Source: Hydrogenophaga sp.
GTDB lineage: Bacteria; Pseudomonadota; Gammaproteobacteria; Burkholderiales; Burkholderiaceae_C
Assembly: GCF_025699295.1 (NCBI RefSeq)
Contig: NZ_JAILWB010000009.1
Location: 62,001 to 126,000, forward strand
DNA: 64,000 nt
Reading direction: 5' to 3'
The translations under genes and the position numbers were made by a program. Below are positions 46,528-55,125 of the stretch, in pieces. The notes beneath the pieces are model-generated. The model made no database searches. It saw only the letters and a list, made by a program, of their open reading frames with translations, and had not been told where the DNA came from. Positions within the stretch are counted from its first letter, which is position 1; each line of letters begins with the position of its first letter.

Positions 46528-47541
46528 TCAGTCGACGCGTGCGCCCGAGGCCTTGACCACCGGCGCCCATTTCGCGATTTCCGCATCGATCATGCGGGTG
46601 AACTCCTGCGGCGTGTTGCCGCCCGGGATCGCGCCCTGCGCGAGCAGGCGCTCTTTCACGGCAGGTTGACTCAAGGCCTTGGCGGTTTCCTGTTGCAGGC
46701 GGCTCACCACGTCAGCGGGCGTGCCGGCCGGGGCCAGCAGGCCGAACCATGAACTGGCCTCAAAACCGGCGAGATTGCCCGCCTCGGCCACGGTGGGCAC
46801 GTCGGGCAGGGCCGCCGAGCGCACGCCGCTGGTCACCGCGAACGCCGTGAGCGCGCCCGACTTGATGTGCGGCATGGCCGAAGGCAGGTTGTCGAACATC
46901 ACGTCCATCGCGCCGGCCAGCATGTCGGTCATGGCCGGACCGGAGCCGCGGTAGGGGATGTGGGTCATGAAGACGCCGGTACGCGACTTGAACAGCTCGC
47001 CGGCCAGATGGATCGAGGTGCCGTTGCCGCTGGAAGCCATGTTGAGCTGACCCGGGCGGGACTTGGCGTACTTCACAAAGTCGGCCACGCTGTTGACGCC
47101 CAGCTCCTGTGCTCGCCTGGTGTTCATCACCATCACGTTGGGCACGCCGGCCACCAGGGTGATGGGCGCAAAGTCCTTCTGCGGGTCATAGGGCAGCTTC
47201 GAGTACAGCGACTTGTTGATGCCGTGCGTGCCCACCGTGCCCATGAGCAGGGTGTATCCGTCGCCGGGCGACTTGGCCACCACGTCGGCACCGATGTTGC
47301 CGCCGGCACCGGCGCGGTTGTCGACCACGAAGGGCTGGCCGAAGGCCTTGGTCAGCTCGGGCGCGAGCACGCGGGCCAGGATGTCGGTGGTGCCGCCGGG
47401 TGCGAACGGCACGACGATGCGCACCGGCTTGTTCGGCCAGGCGCCCTGCGCCGCGGCCAGTCCGGGCAGGACCATGCCGGCGACGGCCAGCGTGGCCAGG
47501 GCGACAAGGCGGCGGCGGGGGAAGGTGGTGGGTGTCGTCAT
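46528..47541 (-). CDS. Bug-family (TctC-like) periplasmic receptor
   Basis: A 337-residue solute-binding protein of the large Bug family, with a signal peptide ([15 protein letters not shown]... cleavage near AAAQG at 31). Typical segments: [39 protein letters not shown], and [22 protein letters not shown]. Ligands are usually carboxylates; the specific one is unknown. No TctA or TctB permease is adjacent. Its ATG overlaps the stop of the upstream small gene. Confidence 0.88.
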   Translation of the reverse strand: MTTPTTFPRRRLVALATLAVAGMVLPGLAAAQGAWPNKPVRIVVPFAPGGTTDILARVLAPELTKAFGQPFVVDNRAGAGGNIGADVVAKSPGDGYTLLMGTVGTHGINKSLYSKLPYDPQKDFAPITLVAGVPNVMVMNTRRAQELGVNSVADFVKYAKSRPGQLNMASSGNGTSIHLAGELFKSRTGVFMTHIPYRGSGPAMTDMLAGAMDVMFDNLPSAMPHIKSGALTAFAVTSGVRSAALPDVPTVAEAGNLAGFEASSWFGLLAPAGTPADVVSRLQQETAKALSQPAVKERLLAQGAIPGGNTPQEFTRMIDAEIAKWAPVVKASGARVD

Positions 47542-47909
47542 GCGGGTCTCCTGAACAGTCTTTCGATTTGGGAAGCCAGTGCCTGGCCGGTCCGCAGACC
47601 GAGTGCCAGGGCGGCGGCATTGGCGTGGCTGAGCACGCCATCGGCCAGTGTAGAAGCTGCCTGACCGATGCGCGCGCTCGTATGCGACACCGTGCAGGCG
47701 GCAATGCCATGGGTCTGCAGCAGCGCCAGGCCAGCGATGCCGGCGCCGTCCTTGCCGACCCCGGCATCGTTGAAGACCGCCAGCAGCGGCCGCGCGGCCA
47801 GGGCATAGCGCGCCGAGCTCAACCCGCCGTGCGATCCGCTCAAAGCAATGCAGCCCGCATCGGCGGGCTGCAGTTCGGTGATGGAGTCCACCACCCGGAT
47901 CGGGGTCAT
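47538..47909 (-). CDS. Small conserved protein coupled to a Bug receptor
   Basis: A 123-residue protein with a distinctive [13 protein letters not shown] near residue 25, [19 protein letters not shown] near 46 and [18 protein letters not shown] near 83. I recall proteins with these Gly-rich motifs as uncharacterised. No signal peptide or membrane span. It overlaps the following receptor gene by four bases (ATGA), so the two are co-translated and perhaps act on the same metabolite. Confidence 0.72.
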   Translation of the reverse strand: MTPIRVVDSITELQPADAGCIALSGSHGGLSSARYALAARPLLAVFNDAGVGKDGAGIAGLALLQTHGIAACTVSHTSARIGQAASTLADGVLSHANAAALALGLRTGQALASQIERLFRRPA

Positions 47910-47940
47910 GTCGCTACCTCACCGGCGAGCGGGTCCCCTT

Positions 47941-48021
47941 CCAGCGGATGCCGTGGACCCGGCTCTGCCGGGCCACTGGCATCGCCCCCTGGAGGAGGTC
48001 GCGCGGAGCGCGGCGGGGGTG
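47941..48021 (-). repeat. Stop-abutting palindromic repeat, copy 1
   Basis: It runs from GGATGCCGTGGACCCGG to GCGCGGCGGGGGTG. Shared elements with the copies at 50.4, 51.4 and 55.0 kb are the CCCCCT-GAGG block, TCGCGC-GGA-GCGCGG and the final GGGGGTG. It ends nine bases from the stop codon of the receptor gene on the minus strand. Confidence 0.78.
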
Positions 48022-48029
48022 CTCAACAA

Positions 48030-49013
48030 TCAGTCCGCGAACTGGCCGGCCGCGTCGATCACGGCCTTGAGCTTGACGATCTGGTCGCCCACGAAGGCCT
48101 TGTGGCCGGCCGGGGTGACGCGGTTGTCGTTCACGACCAGCGCGCCCAGCGCTTCCTGGCGCTTGATGAACTCGGGGTCCTTCAGGGCCACCTGCAGCGC
48201 GTCGTTGATCTTCTTGACCACGTCGGCCGGCGTGCCCTTGGGCGCGTACAGCGCGTGCCAGATGGTCAGGTTGAAGCCCTTGAGGCCCATTTCCTGCAGC
48301 GACGGGTAGTCCTTGAGCAGCTTGTGCTTGGACAGGGGCTGGGCGGTGGTCACGGCGAAGGCCTTCACACGGCCGGCTTCGATCTGCGACGTGGTGTTGG
48401 TGGTCTGGTCGCACATCACGTCCACCTGGCCGCCGATCAGGTCGTTCATGGCCGGGCCGGTGCCGCGGTAGGCGATGGTGGTCATCGACTTGTCCAGCTT
48501 CACGGCCGACTGCCACATCAGGCCACACAGGTGCGAGGCCGAACCCAGGCCGGCGTGGGCCAGGTTGAGCTTGCCTCCGTTGGCGCGGATGTGGGCCTCG
48601 AAGTCGCGGTAGGTGTTGGCTGGCAGCTTGGGCGAGCCCAGCAGTGTCATGGGCACGTCGTTGATCATGCCCAGGTACTCGAAGTCTTCCAGCGGCTTGA
48701 ACTGCTGCTTGCGGTACAGGCTGGTGGTGGCGGCCATGCCAATGTGCCAGACCAGCAGGGTATAGCCGTCGGGCGTGGCGCGCGCCACCTTGGTGCCTGC
48801 GATGGTGCCACCGGCGCCGGCGGCATTTTCCACCACGATGTTGGCGTCGCCCAGGGGTTTGCGCATGGCCTCGGCCAGCTGGCGCGCCACGAGGTCAGTG
48901 GGACCGCCGGCCGCGAAGGGCACCACGAAGGTGATGGGCTTGCTGGGGAAAGCTTGCGCAAACGCGCCTGCCGATACGGCTGCAGTCAGGGCCAGCGTGA
49001 GAAGCTTCTTCAT
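48030..49013 (-). CDS. Bug-family periplasmic receptor
   Basis: A 327-residue solute receptor with a clean signal peptide (MKKLLTLALTAAVSAGAFA-Q). Contains KPITFVVPFAAGGPTDLVAR, VVENAAGAGGTIAG and YRGTGPAMNDLIGGQVDVMCD. The ATG at 49013 is the only one that gives the signal. It probably delivers an organic acid to a TTT permease encoded elsewhere, or serves as a sensor. Downstream of a PaaK-like ligase on the same strand. Confidence 0.9.
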   Translation of the reverse strand: MKKLLTLALTAAVSAGAFAQAFPSKPITFVVPFAAGGPTDLVARQLAEAMRKPLGDANIVVENAAGAGGTIAGTKVARATPDGYTLLVWHIGMAATTSLYRKQQFKPLEDFEYLGMINDVPMTLLGSPKLPANTYRDFEAHIRANGGKLNLAHAGLGSASHLCGLMWQSAVKLDKSMTTIAYRGTGPAMNDLIGGQVDVMCDQTTNTTSQIEAGRVKAFAVTTAQPLSKHKLLKDYPSLQEMGLKGFNLTIWHALYAPKGTPADVVKKINDALQVALKDPEFIKRQEALGALVVNDNRVTPAGHKAFVGDQIVKLKAVIDAAGQFAD

Positions 49014-49160
49014 ACGGTACTCCGGGGGTTGTAGATGGATGCGATGGTAGCGCCCCGAGCGGCACCCCAAATCGCGGAAATTACTTAGCGTGCAGAGCGG
49101 GAAAACCCTTTGCCGACCTGCAGCACCGCCATGGGCCATGCCGGATCCGGTCCGGGCGGC

Positions 49161-50414
49161 TCATTGGTAGGTTCGAGCGTCCTCGATCACCTTGCCATCG
49201 TTGGGGAGGCTGCCGGGCTGCACCAGTTCGACCTGACCGCGCAACTTGGTCACGTCGCGCACCGCGGTCTCGATCAGGGTGCGCAGTCCTTCGTCGGCCT
49301 CGCTGGCTTCGACCTGCAGGCACATATGATCGTTCGCCATTTCGCCACTGACCACCAGCCGGGCCTTGCGCACCTGGGGAAAGCGGCGTGCGATGTCGGC
49401 CACCTGCGAGGGGTGCACGAACATGCCGCGCACCTTGGTGGTCTGGTCCGCGCGCCCCATCCATCCCTTGATGCGGGGGGCCGTGCGCCCGGTGGGGCAG
49501 TGGCCAGGCAGGATGGCCGACAGATCGCCGGTGCCGAAGCGGATCAGCGGATAGGCGGGGTTGAGCGTGGTCACCACCAGTTCGCCGACCTCGCCCTCGG
49601 GCACCGGGTCGCCGGTACCGGGACGCACGATCTCCACGATCACGCCCTCGTCAAGCACCAGACCCTCGCGGGCCTTCGTCTCGTAGGCCACCAGGCCGAG
49701 GTCGGCGGTGGCGTAGCTCTGGTAGACCGCCAGGCCGCGTTCAGTGAACCAGTCGCGCAGGCTGGGCGGAAACGCCTCGCCGCCCACGACAGCCTTGCGC
49801 AGGCTGCCGATGTCGCTGTCCAGTTCCATCGCTTTGTCCACCAGGATGCGAAGGAAGCTCGGTGTGCCCGTGTAGGCGTCCGGCCGCAGGTCGGCGATCG
49901 CCTGCAGCTGCTGTTCGGTCTGCCCGGTCCCGGCGGGGAACACGCTGCACCCCACCGCGTGCGCGCCGGACTCGAGAATGAATGCGCCGGGGGTCATGTG
50001 GTAGCTGAACGCGTTGTGCACCAGGTCGCCTGCGCGAAAGCCCGCGGCGAACAGGCAGCGGCCCGCGCGCCAGTAATCCTGCGTCACGCCTTCGGGCTCG
50101 TAGATCGGTCCGGGCGAAGCGAACACGCGCCGCATCTGCGGGCCGCGCACCAGCGCGGAGAACCCGCCAAACACATCGGTGGTACGCTGCGCCCGCTGGC
50201 GCTCCAGCAGCGCGCTCTTGCGCGTCACCGGCAAGCGGGCCAGGGCGTCGCGGCTGTGGATCTCGGGCGCGTCCACCCCTTGCAGTATTTCGGCGAAGGC
50301 CGTGCTGTGCGCCTGTGCATGCGCGACCTGCCGCGCGAGCGCGGCCATCTGCTCGCTCTCGCGCTGTGCGGTAGAACGGGTTTCCAGTGCGTCGAAGAAT
50401 TCGGTCTGTGCCAT
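49161..50414 (-). CDS. PaaK-like aryl-CoA ligase
   Basis: A 417-residue adenylate-forming enzyme of the phenylacetate-CoA ligase class. Features: RVFASPGPIYEPEG (in place of the usual S/T-rich P-loop), DAYTGTPSFLRILVD, YATADLGLVAYE, RFGTGDLSAILPG, and KGWMGRADQTTKVRGMFVHP. The P-loop segment lacks the common SSGTTG sequence, as in one PaaK subgroup. Substrate is unknown, probably an aromatic acid. It follows the ABC transporter genes. Confidence 0.8.
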   Translation of the reverse strand: MAQTEFFDALETRSTAQRESEQMAALARQVAHAQAHSTAFAEILQGVDAPEIHSRDALARLPVTRKSALLERQRAQRTTDVFGGFSALVRGPQMRRVFASPGPIYEPEGVTQDYWRAGRCLFAAGFRAGDLVHNAFSYHMTPGAFILESGAHAVGCSVFPAGTGQTEQQLQAIADLRPDAYTGTPSFLRILVDKAMELDSDIGSLRKAVVGGEAFPPSLRDWFTERGLAVYQSYATADLGLVAYETKAREGLVLDEGVIVEIVRPGTGDPVPEGEVGELVVTTLNPAYPLIRFGTGDLSAILPGHCPTGRTAPRIKGWMGRADQTTKVRGMFVHPSQVADIARRFPQVRKARLVVSGEMANDHMCLQVEASEADEGLRTLIETAVRDVTKLRGQVELVQPGSLPNDGKVIEDARTYQ

Positions 50415-50447
50415 GGCTGCAATGTGCGAGTGAGGTGACTGGAACCA

Positions 50448-50534
50448 GGGATGCCGCGGAACCGGCTAGGCCGGGCCGCAGGCATCGCCCCCTTGAGGGG
50501 ATGACGCGCCGGCGGCGCGGCGCGGGAGTGGGCG
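50448..50534 (-). repeat. Stop-abutting palindromic repeat, copy 2
   Basis: GGGATGCCGCGGAACCGG, then GGGCCGCAGGCATCGCCC, CCTTGAGGGG, GACGCGCCGGCGGCGCGGCG and GGAGTGGG. It lies in the gap between the PaaK-like gene and livF, and ends three bases from the livF stop. Same layout as the other three copies. Confidence 0.78.
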
Positions 50535-50536
50535 CG

Positions 50537-51346
50537 CTACGCGAGCCACCTTTTCCTGCGCTTGTAGCTCTTGACGTCCTTGAAGGACTTGCGCTCGCCC
50601 CCGCCCATGCCGAGGTAGAACTCCTTGACGTCCTCGTTGTTGCGCAGCTCGCTGGCCACGCCGTCCATCACGATGCGCCCGCTCTCCATGATGTAGCCGT
50701 AGTCGGCGTACTTGAGTGCCATGTTGGTGTTCTGCTCGGCCAGCAGGAAGGTGACGCCCTCCTTCTGGTTGAGGTCCTTGACGATCTCGAACACCTCTTC
50801 GACGATCTGCGGCGCCAGGCCCATGGAGGGTTCGTCGAGCAGCATGACGCTGGGGTTGGTCATGAGGGCGCGGCCGATGGCGCACATCTGTTGCTCGCCG
50901 CCACTGGTGTAGGCGGCCTGGCTGGTGCGCCGGGTCTTCAGGCGCGGGAAGTAGGTGTAGACCTTCTCCAGGTTGCGCGCGATCTCGGCCTTGTCCTTGC
51001 GGGTGTAGGAGCCGGTCAGGAGGTTCTCTTCGATGGTGAGGTGGGCGAAGCAGTGGCGCCCTTCCATGACCTGCACCACACCGCGCTGCACGAGGTCGGC
51101 GGGCGAGAGGTTCTCGATGCGCTCGCCGCGCAGTTCGATACTTCCCTTGGTGACCTCGCCGCGTTCGGCGCGCAGCAGGTTGGAGACGGCGCGCAATGTG
51201 GTGGTCTTGCCCGCGCCGTTGCCGCCCAGGATGGCGGCGATCTTGCCCTCGGGCACGTTGAGCGAGACGCCCTTGAGCACGAGGATGACGTGGTTGTAGA
51301 TGACCTCGATGCCGCTGACGTTGAGGACGGTGCTGGGGGTGTTCAT
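50537..51346 (-). CDS. livF: Branched-chain-type ABC transporter ATP-binding protein LivF
   Basis: A 269-residue ATPase. Walker A GGNGAGKTTTLRAVS, the signature TSGGEQQMCAIGRAL and Walker B VMLLDEPSMGLAP are present. The C-terminal tail is slightly longer and basic (KSYKRRKRWLA). Start ATG 51346. Works with LivG, LivH, LivM and the receptor encoded next to it; the transporter class imports branched-chain amino acids, amides or aromatic acids. Confidence 0.92.
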   Translation of the reverse strand: MNTPSTVLNVSGIEVIYNHVILVLKGVSLNVPEGKIAAILGGNGAGKTTTLRAVSNLLRAERGEVTKGSIELRGERIENLSPADLVQRGVVQVMEGRHCFAHLTIEENLLTGSYTRKDKAEIARNLEKVYTYFPRLKTRRTSQAAYTSGGEQQMCAIGRALMTNPSVMLLDEPSMGLAPQIVEEVFEIVKDLNQKEGVTFLLAEQNTNMALKYADYGYIMESGRIVMDGVASELRNNEDVKEFYLGMGGGERKSFKDVKSYKRRKRWLA

Positions 51347-51396
51347 GAAATGTTCCTTGACGACCATTCGCAAGGCGCGGCGCGCCGGCCTTGCGA

Positions 51397-51457
51397 ATGG
51401 CGCCGCGACTGCGAGGACGACCCCTTGAGGGGGTCGCGCGCAGCGCGGCGGGGGTGC
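51397..51457 (-). repeat. Stop-abutting palindromic repeat, copy 3
   Basis: A shorter copy: CCCCTTGAGGGGGTCGCGCG, CAGCGCGGCGGGGGTG, preceded by a diverged first half. It ends four bases from the receptor gene stop codon. Confidence 0.75.
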
Positions 51458-51461
51458 TACA

Positions 51462-52799
51462 TCAGCTCTGGCAGTCGGCGCCCGTGCGGCGGGTCAGCTT
51501 CTTCTCGGCTGCGTACTTGTCCGCGGCTGCCTTGACCATGGGCTTGATGATCTGCTCATCGCCCTGCAACCAGTCGGAGGTCCAGACGAACTTGCTGCCA
51601 TCCCAGGTGTGCACGCGGGCCCACGAGGCACCCATGTGGTCCTGGCAGCTGGTGGAGATCGGGCGCATCACGCCCTTGAAGCCCAGTGCGTCGAGTTTGG
51701 CCTGGGTCAGGTTCAGGTTTTCGTAGCCCCAGCGCGCCTGCTCGCCGCTGATGACCTTGCCCTTGCCGAAGCGTTCCTGCGCAGCGCGCACGCCTTCCAC
51801 CGCCAGCATGGCCGCCTGCAGGCCGCGCATGTACAGCACCTGGCCCACCTCTTCCTTCGGACCCGTGCCGTTGCCCTTGCCGTGCACCTTGGTCAGGATT
51901 TCCTTGGCCACGGCGGAGTCGGGTTCGGCGCCGTGCTGCATCATGATGGCGTTGTAGCCCTTGGCGCCCGCGCCCACGTCCTTCACATCGGGTTCGGCGC
52001 CGGCCCACCACACGCCATACATCTTCTCGCGCGGGTAGCCGGTCGCCTGGGCTTCTTTCAGAGCGGTCGAGTTCATCACACCCCAGCCCCAGTTCAGCAC
52101 GTAGTCCGGACGGCTCTGGCGGATCTGCAGCCAGGTGGACTTCTGCTCCACGCCGGGGTGCGTGACCGGCAACAGGCTGAGCTTGAAGCCGTGCATGGCG
52201 GCACGCTCCTGCAGCAGCGGGATGGGTTCCTTGCCGAAGGGGCTGTCGTGGTAGACCAGCGCGATGTGCTTGCCCTTGAGTTTGTCCAGACCGCCTTCCT
52301 TCTTGGCGATGTGCTGGACCAGCGTGTCGGCCGCCACCCAGTAGGTGCCCGAGAGCGGGAAGTTCCACTTGAACACGCCACCGTCGGCCGATTCGCTGCG
52401 GCCATAGCCGGCCGTGATCAGCGGAATCTTGTCGCCAGGGGCCTTCTCGGTCAGCGCAAAGGTGATGCCGGTGGACAGCGGCTGGAACACCGTGGCACCG
52501 CCGTTCTTGCCCTTGAGGCGCTCATAGCACTCCACACCACGGTCGGTGGCATAGCCGGTCTCGCATTCCTCCCAGGAGACCTTCACGCCGTTGATGCCTC
52601 CGCGCTCGTTGACCAGCTTGAGGTAGTCCACGTAGCCGTTGGCGAAGGGCACGCCGTTGGGCGCGTAGGCGCCGGTGCGGTAGACCAGCACCGGAAAGAA
52701 CTGCTCCTTGGCCTGGGCCATGGCGCTCGGAGCGACCAGCGCGGCGGACAGGCCGGCGCAGGCCACGGACACGGAAAGTACAAGGTTTCGCAGCTTCAT
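51462..52799 (-). CDS. ABC transporter periplasmic receptor (Liv type)
   Basis: A 445-residue type I periplasmic-binding protein with a signal peptide ending SAMAQA at about residue 30. It has FPVLVYRTGAYAPNGVPFA, the Cys-containing EECETGYATDRGVECYE and YRGxL-like later segments. Longer than LivJ/LivK (about 345), a feature of receptors in aromatic-acid clusters. Ligand unknown. Sits between livM and livF. Confidence 0.88.
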   Translation of the reverse strand: MKLRNLVLSVSVACAGLSAALVAPSAMAQAKEQFFPVLVYRTGAYAPNGVPFANGYVDYLKLVNERGGINGVKVSWEECETGYATDRGVECYERLKGKNGGATVFQPLSTGITFALTEKAPGDKIPLITAGYGRSESADGGVFKWNFPLSGTYWVAADTLVQHIAKKEGGLDKLKGKHIALVYHDSPFGKEPIPLLQERAAMHGFKLSLLPVTHPGVEQKSTWLQIRQSRPDYVLNWGWGVMNSTALKEAQATGYPREKMYGVWWAGAEPDVKDVGAGAKGYNAIMMQHGAEPDSAVAKEILTKVHGKGNGTGPKEEVGQVLYMRGLQAAMLAVEGVRAAQERFGKGKVISGEQARWGYENLNLTQAKLDALGFKGVMRPISTSCQDHMGASWARVHTWDGSKFVWTSDWLQGDEQIIKPMVKAAADKYAAEKKLTRRTGADCQS

Positions 52800-52935
52800 C
52801 TCGTTGTCTCCTATAAAGATCACACACAAAAACACAGGGCCCTTCAGTTCAAACCGTCTGCCTCTGGCGGTCATCGGGAGTGACCCGGATCGGGTTCTCC
52901 CGGATCACGCCGGCGCAAAAGCGGCAGAGCCGAAC

Positions 52936-54012
52936 TCAGTGCGGAAAGGGCCAGAGCCGCAACTTCTGTTTGCCGATGCTCCACAGGCGGGCGAGGCCGT
53001 GGGGCTCGACGATGAGGAACCAGACGATCAAGGCACCGAAGACCATGAACTCGGTGTGGGAGATGGCCGCGGTGGAAATCTCCACGCCCACGAGCGAGCC
53101 CACGGCGGGCAGGAACTGGTTGAGGAAGATGGGCAGCACGACGATGAAGGCCGCGCCGAAGAAGCTGCCCATGATGGAGCCCATGCCGCCGATGATCACC
53201 ATGAACAGCAACTGGAAGGAGCGGTCGATGGAGAAGGCCGCGGGCTCCCAGGAGCCCAGGTGCACGAAGCCCCACAGGGCGCCGGCAACGCCCACGATGA
53301 AGCTGCTCACCGCGAAGGCGCTGAGCTTGGCGTACATGGGGCGGATGCCGATGACGGCTGCGGCCACATCCATGTCGCGGATGGCCATCCACTCGCGCCC
53401 GATGGCCGAGCGCACCAGATTCTTGGCCAGCAACGCGAAGACCACCAGGAAGCCCAGGCAGAAGAGGTACTTCTCCACCGGGGTGTTGATGGTCCAGCCC
53501 AGCACCGAGAGATTGGAGACCGAGACCGAGCCCGAGGCCGTGTTATTGGTGAACCAGCCGATGCGCAGGAACGCCCAGTCGCAGAAGAACTGCGCGGCCA
53601 GGGTGGCCACGGCCAGATAGAGCCCCTTCACGCGCAGGCTGGGTATGCCGAAGAGGATGCCCACCAGTGTGGCGAAGAAGCCGCCCGAGAGCAGCGCGAT
53701 GATCAGCGGCATGCCCTCGATGCGGATATAGGTGTTGTAGGCCATGTAGGCACCCACCGCCATGAAGGCGCCCGAGCCCAGGCTGATCTGGCCGCAGTAG
53801 CCCACCAGGATGTTCACCCCCAGGGCGGCCAGCGCCAGGATCAGGAAGGGGATGAGGATGGCGCGGAACATGTATTCGTCCACCAGCATCGGCACGCCGA
53901 TGAAGGCAAAGGCGACGAGCGCGAGGATGGCCCAGCGGTCCTGCGCGATCGGGAAGATCTGCTGGTCGGTGCGGTAGGAGGTCTTGAACTGACCGTTTTC
54001 TCTGTAGAACAT
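52936..54012 (-). CDS. livM: Branched-chain-type ABC permease LivM
   Basis: A 358-residue inner-membrane permease with about nine to ten hydrophobic spans. Typical segments: LGVNILVGYCGQISLGSGAFMA, and the ATPase-contact helix AIRDMDVAAAVIGI. It is preceded by 68 bases containing a palindrome. Confidence 0.92.
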   Translation of the reverse strand: MFYRENGQFKTSYRTDQQIFPIAQDRWAILALVAFAFIGVPMLVDEYMFRAILIPFLILALAALGVNILVGYCGQISLGSGAFMAVGAYMAYNTYIRIEGMPLIIALLSGGFFATLVGILFGIPSLRVKGLYLAVATLAAQFFCDWAFLRIGWFTNNTASGSVSVSNLSVLGWTINTPVEKYLFCLGFLVVFALLAKNLVRSAIGREWMAIRDMDVAAAVIGIRPMYAKLSAFAVSSFIVGVAGALWGFVHLGSWEPAAFSIDRSFQLLFMVIIGGMGSIMGSFFGAAFIVVLPIFLNQFLPAVGSLVGVEISTAAISHTEFMVFGALIVWFLIVEPHGLARLWSIGKQKLRLWPFPH

Positions 54013-54031
54013 GGTGTTTCCTGATCAGTTG

Positions 54032-54071
54032 GGGTCAGAGCACATTTGCTGCGCAAATCGTGGTCTGACCC
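54032..54071. repeat. Palindrome between livH and livM
   Basis: GGGTCAGAGCACATTTG, a three-base centre, then CGCAAATCGTGGTCTGACCC: a 40-base near-perfect inverted repeat. The GGGTCAGAGCAC end is characteristic of a short interspersed repeat in betaproteobacteria. It could act as an mRNA stabiliser between the permease genes. Confidence 0.8.
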
Positions 54072-54080
54072 ACAAGGCAT

Positions 54081-55010
54081 TCAGACTCGGTCAATGATCT
54101 TTTCGCCGAAGAGCCCCTGGGGCCGGAAGAGAAGGAAGACCAGCGCGAGCACATAGGCGAACCAGATCTCGATGCCGCCGCCCACGAAGGGGCCGAGATA
54201 CACCTCGGAGAGCTTCTCGCCCACGCCGATGATCAGTCCGCCGATGATGGCGCCGGGCACCGAGGTCAGGCCACCCAGGATGATCACAGGCAGCGCGCGC
54301 AGCGCCACCGTGGTCAGCGAGAACTGCACGCCCAGTTTGGAGCCCCAGATCACGCCCGCGACCAGCGCGGTGACGCCGGCGACGAACCAGACGATGACCC
54401 AGATGCGGTTGAGCGGAATGCCGATGGACTGCGCGGCCTGGTGGTCGTCGGCCACCGCGCGCAGCGCGCGCCCCGTGCCCGTCTTCTGGAAGAACAGCGA
54501 GAGTGCGCCCACCAGCAGGGCGGCCACGCAGGCCGCGTAGACATCCTCCAGATTGACCAGCACGCCGCCCTCGAAGGTGCTCTCGAACAGGAACACCGGA
54601 TCCTTGGGCATGCCCACATCGATCTGGTAGATGTCCGAGCCGAAGATGGTCTGGCCCAGACCGTCGAGGAAGTAGGTGATGCCCAGCGTGGCCATCAGCA
54701 GCGTCACGCCCTCCTGGTTGACCAGGTGGCGCAGCACCAGGCGCTCGATCAGCCAGGCCAGCACGAACATGAGTGCGCCGGCCAGCGCAAAGGCGACCAG
54801 GTTACCCAGGAACTTGCTCTCCAGACCCAGCCACTGCGGCACCCACTCCGCAAAGCGCGCCATGGCCAGGGCAGCGAAGAGCACCATCGCGCCTTGCGCG
54901 AAGTTGAACACGCCCGAGGCCTTGAAGATGAGCACGAAGCCCAGGGCCACGAGGGAATAAAGCATGCCGGCCATCAGGCCACCAAGAAGAGTTTCCAGAA
55001 AAAACGCCAT
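54081..55010 (-). CDS. livH: Branched-chain-type ABC permease LivH
   Basis: A 309-residue permease with eight or so spans: GMLYSLVALGFVLIFKASGVFNFAQGAMV in two parts, and the EAA-like loop ALRAVADDHQAAQSIGIPL. Start at ATG 55010; an earlier ATG ten codons upstream adds a polar tail. Last glycine-rich part GGLTSVPGAIIGGLIIG is family-typical. Confidence 0.92.
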   Translation of the reverse strand: MAFFLETLLGGLMAGMLYSLVALGFVLIFKASGVFNFAQGAMVLFAALAMARFAEWVPQWLGLESKFLGNLVAFALAGALMFVLAWLIERLVLRHLVNQEGVTLLMATLGITYFLDGLGQTIFGSDIYQIDVGMPKDPVFLFESTFEGGVLVNLEDVYAACVAALLVGALSLFFQKTGTGRALRAVADDHQAAQSIGIPLNRIWVIVWFVAGVTALVAGVIWGSKLGVQFSLTTVALRALPVIILGGLTSVPGAIIGGLIIGVGEKLSEVYLGPFVGGGIEIWFAYVLALVFLLFRPQGLFGEKIIDRV

Positions 55011-55043
55011 GGTTACATCCGTTCGCGAAGAGGGTGCCAATCA

Positions 55044-55120
55044 GGGGTGCCGCGGAACTGGCTTTGCCAGGCCGCAGGCGCCGCCCCCTTGAGGGGGTCG
55101 CGCAAAGCGCGGCGGGGGTG
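55044..55120 (-). repeat. Stop-abutting palindromic repeat, copy 4
   Basis: GGGTGCCGCGGAACTGGC, TTTGCCAGGCCGCAGGCGCC, GCCCCCTTGAGGGGGTCGCG, CAAAGCGCGGCGGGGGTG. It contains three nested inverted repeats (CTGGC-TTT-GCCAG, CCCCCT-TGA-GGGGG, CGCGC-AA-AGCGCG). It ends five bases from the livG stop. Confidence 0.8.
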
Positions 55121-55125
55121 TTCCA

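Noticed and set aside
46528-49013. A full tripartite tricarboxylate transporter
   Set aside because: Only two receptors are present; no TctA or TctB membrane protein is encoded nearby.
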